Part shown: positions 7,830 to 13,926 of the stretch, in pieces
How positions within the stretch are numbered: the first letter of the stretch is position 1
Layout of the letters: every line of letters starts with the position of its first letter
Assembly (NCBI GenBank): GCA_018378255.1
Contig: JAGZXV010000148.1
Location: 1-14,862 of the forward strand
Direction: 5' to 3'
From: Clostridiaceae bacterium
Lineage (GTDB): Bacteria; Bacillota; Clostridia; Lachnospirales; Lachnospiraceae
Length of the DNA stretch: 14,862 bases
Made by a program: the position numbers and the translations under genes
The notes under the pieces: model-generated
What the model saw: the letters and a program-made list of their open reading frames with translations, nothing else
What the model was told of the DNA's origin: nothing
The model's database searches: none

Positions 7830-8483
7830 TCATTTCTGTTCCTCTGCGGCAATAATTGTGACTAAAGAATCATTGACATGCTGTCTCATGGCCCGTTCTG
7901 CTGTATCCGGATCCCCTTTGGCGATCTCATCTACCAGATAGCGGTGCCAGTATCTGGGATACGCAGTTTTCGGTGCGTTCGTCCCAATGGCCTTACATAA
8001 AACCCAGAATAAATTGATCTTTCGCAAGGTATCCACAAGCAAATGGTTATTGGTAAAGTCGGTTAACTTGGTGTGAAACAGCACGTGTGAATTACGGCTG
8101 TCAATGGCCGTGTCCTCTTTATAAGGAACCGTGTCCAGCTCTGTCGCGATCTCCATCAGGATCATCTTCTGTTCCGGTGTCATGGACTGGGACAAAATCC
8201 GCGCCGACTGGCACTCAATGGCCTCTCTCAACTGATAACTCTGTTTAATCTTCTCCAATGTGGGAATGGTAACGAACGATCCCCACTGTGGCTTGGATTC
8301 TACCAGACGGTCCTCTTCAAGGCGCTTCAAAGCTTCGATAACCGGTATGACGCTGACGCCGGTGGCCTCCGCCATCTTTCGTCTGGATAATTTCATCCCC
8401 GGCGGGAATTCCCCGTCTAAAATCTTCTGAGAGATAATACGGTAAGCCACGTCTGATGCGGTCTGAAAGTTTTCTTCTGCCAT
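7830..8483 (-). CDS. GntR-family transcriptional regulator, FCD subfamily
   Basis: The 217-residue protein has an N-terminal winged helix-turn-helix (about residues 8-73, with LSRRKMAEATGVSVIPVIEA at 32-51 and a wing ending GSFVTIP) and an all-helical FCD effector domain (about 80-212). His137, His180 and His202 sit where FCD proteins often place metal/effector ligands. The start is placed at the second of two close ATGs because AGGAG is 8 nt from it but only 2 nt from the first. It has its own sigma-A promoter, with a 17-bp palindromic element in the spacer; the same element recurs upstream of the following TRAP operon. This strongly suggests autoregulation and control of TRAP uptake. FCD regulators typically sense an organic acid. 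Confidence 0.92.
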   Translation of the reverse strand: MAEENFQTASDVAYRIISQKILDGEFPPGMKLSRRKMAEATGVSVIPVIEALKRLEEDRLVESKPQWGSFVTIPTLEKIKQSYQLREAIECQSARILSQSMTPEQKMILMEIATELDTVPYKEDTAIDSRNSHVLFHTKLTDFTNNHLLVDTLRKINLFWVLCKAIGTNAPKTAYPRYWHRYLVDEIAKGDPDTAERAMRQHVNDSLVTIIAAEEQK

Positions 8484-8515
8484 CTTCATCTCTCCTTTTT
8501 TCTTGATCTGGTTAC

Positions 8516-8544
8516 ATTGTATAACTGTTATAACACTTTGTCAA
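8516..8544 (-). promoter_or_regulatory. Sigma-A promoter of gntR
   Basis: On the minus strand a perfect TTGACA (plus 8539-8544) and TACAAT (plus 8516-8521) are separated by exactly 17 nt. The -10 box lies about 32 nt upstream of the preferred start codon. The spacer consists almost entirely of the palindromic element shared with the TRAP leader, so a protein bound there would block RNA polymerase. Confidence 0.82.
8521..8537. promoter_or_regulatory. Putative GntR operator within the gntR promoter
   Basis: ATAACTGTTATAACACT occupies the -35/-10 spacer of the gntR promoter and touches the -10 box. It is identical over 17 bp to the element at 7777-7793. The position predicts negative autoregulation. 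No binding data are available; the assignment rests on identity, symmetry and location. Confidence 0.72.
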
Positions 8545-8629
8545 TCCTATCTTGCGCCAGTTTCGCTTTTTGAGCAGTTTTCACATCTTTGCAGTTAGTT
8601 TCTTATACATTTTTACTAAGACCGGACTG

Positions 8630-8678
8630 AAAAACAGCCAGGGGATATCCTCAACGAACTGTTAGAATATCTCCTGGC
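8630..8678 (-). terminator. Terminator at the end of the ABC importer operon
   Basis: On the minus strand the arms GCCAGGAGATAT and ATATCCCCTGGC (plus 8667-8678 and 8637-8648) form a 12-bp stem with one internal mismatch around an 18-nt loop. TGTTTTTC follows at once. It lies 24 bp past the stop of the last ABC gene and before the gntR promoter, so it separates the two transcription units. Confidence 0.72.
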
Positions 8679-8701
8679 ATAAAACACTCTTTTATTGACT
8701 T

Positions 8702-9451
8702 TTACCACCATTTAATTTTATCGGTTATATAATTACGGTATCCAATGAATTGAGGATCCGTAATATTTCTGGGATGCGGCATATCAAGTTTCACTTCTTC
8801 CTTAATTGTCGTTGGTTTATTAGAAAGAATGATCACCCGGTCTGCCAGATATACCGCCTCTTCGATGTTGTGGGTGATAAAAATAACCGTACTGCTTAAC
8901 TCCTTCCACAAACGGATGACTTCATCTTCCAGGTAAAATCTCACCTTAACATCCATCTGCCCATACGGTTCGTCCATCAGAAGCAGGTCCGGCTCCATCA
9001 CAAATGATCTGCCGATTATAATCCTCTGAACAGCGCTGACAGACATTTCACCCGGATAAGATTTTCTAAACTGCTGCAGTCCCATAAGATCTAATATCTT
9101 ATTTACCCTTTGATTGATTTCTTTTTTGGGAAGGCGTTTGATTTTTAAACCGAAAGACAAATTATCTTCTACCGTCATCCACGGAAATGCAGAGGGTTCC
9201 TGGAATACAAAAGAAATGCTGTGTTTCTTCGGATCTGCACTCTCCCCATCTATATACAAATCTCCGGAAGTCGGCTCATAAATCCTGGTCAGCAGATTTA
9301 AAAATGTTGTTTTCCCGCACCCTGTCGGCCCCACCACACAAACAAACTCGCCTTTTTTAATTTGGAAGGATATATCGTCAAGTACCAGTAAATCCCCAAA
9401 CTTCTTGGTAAGATTCCGTACATCTACTTTTACTAAAGTATCATCTCCCAT
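8702..9451 (-). CDS. ABC transporter ATP-binding protein with degenerate signature motif (nitrate/sulfonate/taurine importer type)
   Basis: The 249-residue ATPase has a full set of catalytic elements: Walker A GPTGCGKTT (41-49), Q-loop Gln84, Walker B LLLMDE (156-161) with catalytic Glu161, D-loop Asp167 and H-loop His194 (THN). The signature that should read LSGGxxQR is MSVSAVQR (136-143), so both glycines that contact the partner's ATP are gone, and the D-loop is GQMD rather than the usual GALD. The DNA reads cleanly through this stretch. It is the last gene of the operon, 25 bp after the dehydrogenase and far from the other ATPase. The lesion is complementary to that of the other ATPase, suggesting the two pair as a heterodimer. 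GGGGG lies 7 nt before the ATG. The family assignment to SsuB/TauB-like importers is good; the substrate is unknown. Confidence 0.92.
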   Translation of the reverse strand: MGDDTLVKVDVRNLTKKFGDLLVLDDISFQIKKGEFVCVVGPTGCGKTTFLNLLTRIYEPTSGDLYIDGESADPKKHSISFVFQEPSAFPWMTVEDNLSFGLKIKRLPKKEINQRVNKILDLMGLQQFRKSYPGEMSVSAVQRIIIGRSFVMEPDLLLMDEPYGQMDVKVRFYLEDEVIRLWKELSSTVIFITHNIEEAVYLADRVIILSNKPTTIKEEVKLDMPHPRNITDPQFIGYRNYITDKIKWW

Positions 9452-9476
9452 CGCCAGTCCCCCAGTCCTGCACCTT

Positions 9477-10538
9477 TTATGATGATTTGTAATCCGAAAA
9501 GTTAATTGCTACGCGGAACGTATCAGGTCTGACCGCCGCTTCATATGCCTCCTGAGCATGGTTCAGGTCATATATGCCGGATAATAAATCCTTCTCCGGC
9601 TTCAGCCTCCCCATCTCAAGAAGCCTGGCCGCACGGTAAAATGCCCGTTTCTCTCCCGCCATGCTCCCTGCGATTTTGATACAGGAATCCTGAATGCGGT
9701 TCAGGTCAATGGGAACCGGCTTGTCCGGAAATACTTTACCGTACATCAGAAATGTGCCGCTGTGAGCGCATGCATCCAGGCTCTGCGAAACTGCGGAAGG
9801 GACTGCCACAGTGTTGATTACCACATCAAATTTATGGCTGTCCGTCACTTCCAGTATTTTATCATGGAAGTCCGGGGCAGAAGGATCCAGGACAACATCG
9901 CATACCCCCGAGGTCAAAGCCATCTCCCGCCTTTTGGGATCCGGCTCAAATACGGCGACAAAGGCACCTTCCAGCTGCGCAATTCTGGCATTCATCAATC
10001 CCATCAGGCCTGCTCCCTGAACAGCGACCCGGCTGCCCAGCTGGACATCAAATTTATCATGGGCAGAGATTACACAGGCCAGCGGTTCGGTAAACATAAT
10101 TCTTTCAAAAGGTATTTCTTCTGAAAACAAATAAACATTTTTAGCGTCTGCTAACACGTACTGTGCTAAACCATTGCGGCCTTCTGCATAGTGGTTGTCT
10201 CTTTTATGAATACACCCGGAATCTTTTCCCGCCCTGCAGGCTTCGCAGGTGCCGCAGGCATTGGTAATGGATGCCGCACACCGGGATCCAATGGGAAAAT
10301 CCGCTGCGTCCACTGCGCTTCCAATGGTCTCAATGACTCCCGCAAATTCATGTCCTCCCACAAATGGAAGGGGAATTGGCATGACCTGCGAAAACACTCT
10401 CTGTTCCCAGGTGCAGAGCATGGACGTGACCACTTTAATCACCACTTCATTGGGCCCCGGAACAGGACGCTTTTGTGCGATTATTTCAACATGTTCAGGT
10501 TTACTGATACAGACCGCTTTCATAATTCCCGCTTCCAT
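9477..10538 (-). CDS. Zinc-dependent medium-chain alcohol/polyol dehydrogenase (threonine/sorbitol dehydrogenase-like)
   Basis: The 353-residue protein belongs to the medium-chain dehydrogenase superfamily and should oxidise a secondary alcohol with NAD. Likely catalytic zinc ligands are Cys42, His63-Glu64 (GGHE) and Glu151 (EPLA). The structural zinc is held by Cys95, Cys98, Cys101 and Cys109. The nucleotide motif is GAGLMG (175-180), and the acidic Glu198 after the second strand favours NAD. The start is fixed by GGGAGGTGG 7 nt upstream and by a TGATG junction with the aldolase stop; an upstream in-frame ATG is rejected. The residues after Cys42 read TWE instead of the usual G-[ST]-D, so the proton-relay Ser/Thr position holds Trp. 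Co-translation with the aldolase suggests consecutive steps in one pathway. The exact substrate is unknown. Confidence 0.9.
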   Translation of the reverse strand: MEAGIMKAVCISKPEHVEIIAQKRPVPGPNEVVIKVVTSMLCTWEQRVFSQVMPIPLPFVGGHEFAGVIETIGSAVDAADFPIGSRCAASITNACGTCEACRAGKDSGCIHKRDNHYAEGRNGLAQYVLADAKNVYLFSEEIPFERIMFTEPLACVISAHDKFDVQLGSRVAVQGAGLMGLMNARIAQLEGAFVAVFEPDPKRREMALTSGVCDVVLDPSAPDFHDKILEVTDSHKFDVVINTVAVPSAVSQSLDACAHSGTFLMYGKVFPDKPVPIDLNRIQDSCIKIAGSMAGEKRAFYRAARLLEMGRLKPEKDLLSGIYDLNHAQEAYEAAVRPDTFRVAINFSDYKSS

Positions 10539-11491
10539 CAAGATTCCACCTCCCAAAATGCAGCTGCATGTCCCGCACTTTTTGTAACATCCCTCATCTT
10601 GCGGCGGACTTCATTTTTCATGGCTTCTGCCGCTGTTTTCAAATATTGGGTGTGATTATATTTTTCCGGATGTTCCGTAAATTCTTTACGCAGCGCCGCC
10701 GTAAATACCAGCATGTTGTCCACATCCATATTGGCCTTTACCACACCATAATAGCGGGTTTTTTCTATGGTTTCTTCCCGGCACATATCCAGATACTCTG
10801 CCTTACCGCCGTAACGGTTTACTTCATCGACTAAAAATTCCGGCAGGGAAGCCGCCCCGTGTAACACCAGTGGGAAATCACCAACTGCCTTTTTTATGGA
10901 TTGAAGCTGGCCGAAATCAATTTCTAAGGGATGTCCGGCTTTTACTCCCCCATGGGCCGTACCAACAGCAACTGCAAGGGAATCACATCCGGTTCTTCTG
11001 ATGAATTCGGCCGCCTTTTCCGGTTCTGTAAATACGCTGTTTTCGCTGAAAACCAGATCTTCAAAACCGGGTATGCTGCCGAGTTCCGCCTCAACACATG
11101 CGCCCCGGCTGTGGGCGTATTCTGTTATTTCTTTCGTTTTGTCAATATTTTCTTCAAACGGCAGATGAGAGCCGTCAAACATCACTGACAAAAACCCGTT
11201 ATCGATTGCCCAGCGGCAGCTATCAACCGTGGAAATATGATCGTGGTTTAATATAACCGGCACCGGATATTGTCTGCATACTTCTTCAACATAAGTAATA
11301 AACTGCGGCATGGGAGAAAAATTTGGCCTGTTCGGAACTCCTATCTGAAGGATAACCGGGGAATTTTCTTCTTTTGCCGCATCCAGAACGGCATGCAGTG
11401 TCAGCACTTCGCAGAAATGGCATGCCGGAATGATATAATGATTATGTTCTGCATGCATATAAAGATCTTTTTGATTCTTAATTAATGGCAT
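10538..11491 (-). CDS. Class II (metal-dependent) aldolase, fructose/tagatose-bisphosphate aldolase family, altered phosphate site
   Basis: The 317-residue TIM-barrel aldolase keeps the catalytic Asp84 (NHDH) and the likely zinc ligands His85, Glu136 (EAELG), His180 (GTAHG) and His211 (LVLHG). It should therefore cleave or form a carbon-carbon bond by the enediolate mechanism. The substrate loops differ from the fructose-bisphosphate enzyme: the usual HG[AG]SG loop is HGAAS (211-215), the NxDTD loop is NMDVD (254-258), and the N-terminal A-F-N is A-C-H (23-25). From memory of the E. coli enzyme, the lost Ser and Thr bind substrate phosphate. AAAAGGGAG lies 7 nt before the ATG. It follows the ATPase gene by 14 bp, and its TGA overlaps the next ATG by one base. 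A house-keeping glycolytic role is unlikely given the context. Confidence 0.88.
   Translation of the reverse strand: MPLIKNQKDLYMHAEHNHYIIPACHFCEVLTLHAVLDAAKEENSPVILQIGVPNRPNFSPMPQFITYVEEVCRQYPVPVILNHDHISTVDSCRWAIDNGFLSVMFDGSHLPFEENIDKTKEITEYAHSRGACVEAELGSIPGFEDLVFSENSVFTEPEKAAEFIRRTGCDSLAVAVGTAHGGVKAGHPLEIDFGQLQSIKKAVGDFPLVLHGAASLPEFLVDEVNRYGGKAEYLDMCREETIEKTRYYGVVKANMDVDNMLVFTAALRKEFTEHPEKYNHTQYLKTAAEAMKNEVRRKMRDVTKSAGHAAAFWEVES
10546..10554 (-). promoter_or_regulatory. Ribosome binding site that fixes the dehydrogenase start
   Basis: GGGAGGTGG on the minus strand lies inside the last codons of the aldolase and 7 nt before the dehydrogenase ATG. It gives the second gene its own strong initiation signal in addition to the TGATG stop-start overlap. 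Confidence 0.75.
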
Positions 11492-11505
11492 AATTTTTCT
11501 CCCTT

Positions 11506-12270
11506 TTAAATTGCGAGATCCGTGTTGCCTGATATCTCTGAACGGATCTCCATGAATCTATGTTCCGTGCGGTCACGGGGGCGCGGCAGGCTGATTTCAT
11601 ATATCTGTTTTACAGTTGCCGGAGCCTCGCTTAAAAGCACAATTTTATCCGCAAGATATACTGCCTCTTCAACATTGTTCGTTACAAATATCACCGTCCG
11701 TTTTTCCGCATCCCTAAGTTTATTGATCTCCTCTTCCATCGCGTAACGCGTCTGTGCGTCAAGCGCTCCAAAGGGTTCATCCATGATGAGTATCTTGGGA
11801 TTGTTGGCATAAGCCCTTGCAATACCGACCCGCTGCTTCATCCCGCCGGAAAGCTGGCTGGGATAAGCATTTTCACAGCCTTCAAGCCCTACGAGGCTGA
11901 TATAATGCATAGCCCTTTCTCTCATCTCTTCCTTAGAAAATCTGCCTGTGAATTTCATTCCAAACATAACGTTTTTCAGCACCGTTAAAAACGGCAGAAG
12001 ACGCAGGTTCTGGAATACCATTGCAATATCAGGATTCAGCCCCTCAAATGGCCTGCCATTATAATATACCGTTCCTGAGGTCTTATCTTCCAGTCCGGCA
12101 ATTATATTGAGCAGCACCGATTTACCGCAATGTCCCGGTCCCAGCACCACCAAAAACTCGCCTTCGGCGACTTCAAAGCTTACATCCTGCACCACTTTAA
12201 CCACACTTTTATCGCTGTAAAAACATTTGGTAACGTGTTCAGCCACAAGCTGTTTTATCATCTCTCCCAT
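11506..12270 (-). CDS. ABC transporter ATP-binding protein with H-loop His replaced by Asn (nitrate/sulfonate/taurine importer type)
   Basis: The ~254-residue ATPase has Walker A GPGHCGKS (44-51), Q-loop Gln87, a canonical signature LSGGMKQR (140-147), Walker B ILIMDE (160-165) with Glu165, and D-loop Asp171. The H-loop that should read T-H-N is T-N-N, so Asn198 replaces the switch histidine (codon AAC). It powers import together with the two permeases just upstream. The chosen ATG has AAAGGA about 10 nt upstream and overlaps the permease end; an ATG three codons later (position 12261) forms a classic ATGA overlap with the permease stop and is equally possible. A longer in-frame extension to 12345 is within the permease gene and unlikely. 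The lesion is complementary to that of the second ATPase of the operon. Confidence 0.92.
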   Translation of the reverse strand: MGEMIKQLVAEHVTKCFYSDKSVVKVVQDVSFEVAEGEFLVVLGPGHCGKSVLLNIIAGLEDKTSGTVYYNGRPFEGLNPDIAMVFQNLRLLPFLTVLKNVMFGMKFTGRFSKEEMRERAMHYISLVGLEGCENAYPSQLSGGMKQRVGIARAYANNPKILIMDEPFGALDAQTRYAMEEEINKLRDAEKRTVIFVTNNVEEAVYLADKIVLLSEAPATVKQIYEISLPRPRDRTEHRFMEIRSEISGNTDLAI

Positions 12271-13043
12271 GGAGTCAACATCCTTTCCGCTCGGATGAGC
12301 AAGAATGAAAGCGCCGCACCGGTTAACGCAATCAGGATAATACACACCAAAACCATGGCCATGTCCAATTCATTCCAGCCACGGGATACCAATGAACCGA
12401 TTCCCTTCGTGGCCCCCATCATCTCCGCTGCCAGTATTATTTTCCAGCCATTGTCAATACTGCTGCGGATACCTGTAAATATAGACGGCAATGCAGTCGG
12501 AATAACGATGTTCCACAAGATCTCCCGCTGGTTCGCCCCAAAAATACGGCCCACATTTATGAGTTCAAAGTCTACCAGCTTTACGCCGCCGTAAGTATTC
12601 AATACCATCGGGAAAAAACATCCGATGAATACCAGCAGTATTTTCGGAAATTCGCCGATTCCAAACATCATGATAATCAGCGGAATCCAGGCAATCGGCG
12701 GAATCGGTCTCAGAAGATGAAAAACACTGCCAAACAGGGCGTCACAGGTTTCATTCCATCCGATCAGAATCCCGAACGCGATACCGATTACCCATGCACA
12801 CATGGCGCCGGTGAGAACTCTCAACAGGCTTGTACCGATATGTCCTATTATATTTACTCCCTTAACCGGCACAGTCAGCAATTTTACAAAACGGTTCCAG
12901 ATTTCAGAAGGCAGCGGCATAATTTCAGGATTTGCCTGAACCATCTGAAAATAAACGGCCGCCAGAAGGGACAGGGAAATAACAGGCAGAATATACAGCA
13001 GGACTTTATATGCTCTTGACTCACGTTGATATAAATAGAACAC
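12258..13043 (-). CDS. ABC transporter permease B (nitrate/sulfonate/taurine type)
   Basis: The 261-residue protein is a six-helix ABC importer permease of the SsuC/TauC family. It carries RPIPPIAWIP (112-121) and an EAA-type loop around residues 165-186 (GRIFGANQREILW...IPTALP) that should dock on an ATPase. It starts at GTG, since no in-frame ATG exists before residue 34; GGGAGG lies 10 nt upstream, within the end of the preceding permease gene. The gap to permease A is only 7 bp, and its stop overlaps the ATPase start. It is clearly related to permease A but not identical, so the channel is expected to be a heterodimer. Substrate unknown. Confidence 0.92.
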   Translation of the reverse strand: MFYLYQRESRAYKVLLYILPVISLSLLAAVYFQMVQANPEIMPLPSEIWNRFVKLLTVPVKGVNIIGHIGTSLLRVLTGAMCAWVIGIAFGILIGWNETCDALFGSVFHLLRPIPPIAWIPLIIMMFGIGEFPKILLVFIGCFFPMVLNTYGGVKLVDFELINVGRIFGANQREILWNIVIPTALPSIFTGIRSSIDNGWKIILAAEMMGATKGIGSLVSRGWNELDMAMVLVCIILIALTGAALSFLLIRAERMLTPWER

Positions 13044-13050
13044 AGCTCCA

Positions 13051-13896
13051 CTACCTCCCTTTTTTCCATCGTAATATGCGCTTTTCCAACCTGTTAAGTA
13101 CCAGCATCAAAAGAGCTCCGATCGCTCCGATAACAGCCATGGCAAGCACAACAATATCCGGCCGAGCCAGCTTTCTTCCGGCGCTCAGCATATTACCTAA
13201 TCCGGCATTGGAGGCCAGCATTTCCGCTGCTACCAGAGTGGACCAGGCCCCGCCGAGGGATATTTTAGCACCGGTAAACACCATCGGCATTGCAGACGGT
13301 ATACCGACTTTCCAAAACGTTTCAAAATTACCTGCCCCAAATGTCTTTGCCACATTAATAAATGTCTTATTGGTCAGTTTGATTCCGGTATAAGAGTTGA
13401 GCACACATGGGACGAACGTGGCCAGGAAAATGATGAATGCTCTGGCTTTAATGTTTACGCCCAGAAGCACCACTATCACCGGTATCCAGGCGATGGGAGG
13501 AATCGGACGGATGAGCTCAAAAACCGGCGCTGCAAATCTGTCGATCGATTTAAACCATCCCATGCACAAACCCAGAGGTATTCCGATTCCGGCAGCCAGG
13601 AAAAAACCAAGCAGGGATACCTTGGCGCTTGCCAGTATATTATCCAGCATAACATTGCCGTCCGGCGCTTTATGGCTGAGCTTATAGAAAAAAGTATCCA
13701 GCGTTTTTATGGGTGATGGCAGATACTTTGAAATCACAAACCCAGAGGTTGAAACCACCTGCCAAAGGATCAGAAATATGGCTATACCAGTCAGGGACAG
13801 CAATACCTTTTGTCTTTTTCTTTTCCGCAGGCCTTTTCTATAGAGAACTATGCCTGCTAAATCTTCATCAGAAACAGCGGTTTGAAAAGCGTTCAT
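13051..13896 (-). CDS. ABC transporter permease A (nitrate/sulfonate/taurine type)
   Basis: The 281-residue protein has a charged cytoplasmic N-terminus (KGLRKRKRQK at 21-30) and six hydrophobic segments. It also has RPIPPIAWIP (130-139) and an EAA-type loop at about 183-204 (AKTFGAGNFETFW...IPSAMP), the usual contact with the ATPase. It belongs to the same SsuC/TauC-like family as permease B and shares many positions with it. GAGGTG stands 4 nt before the ATG. It is 30 bp downstream of the binding-protein gene and 7 bp upstream of permease B, so all are cotranscribed. Together with permease B it likely forms the membrane channel. Substrate unknown. Confidence 0.92.
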   Translation of the reverse strand: MNAFQTAVSDEDLAGIVLYRKGLRKRKRQKVLLSLTGIAIFLILWQVVSTSGFVISKYLPSPIKTLDTFFYKLSHKAPDGNVMLDNILASAKVSLLGFFLAAGIGIPLGLCMGWFKSIDRFAAPVFELIRPIPPIAWIPVIVVLLGVNIKARAFIIFLATFVPCVLNSYTGIKLTNKTFINVAKTFGAGNFETFWKVGIPSAMPMVFTGAKISLGGAWSTLVAAEMLASNAGLGNMLSAGRKLARPDIVVLAMAVIGAIGALLMLVLNRLEKRILRWKKGR

Positions 13897-13926
13897 TTTT
13901 CACCTCATCAGTACAATTTCATATCG

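Noticed and set aside
9001..9060. A frameshift or sequencing error as the cause of the missing LSGG in the second ATPase
   Set aside because: The frame continues unbroken with normal flanking residues on both sides (SYPGE before, QRIIIGRSF after), so these are substitutions and not a shift.
12271..12345. N-terminal extension of the first ATPase by 25 codons
   Set aside because: It lies inside the permease B gene, does not resemble the start of ABC ATPases and has no better ribosome binding site than the inner ATGs.
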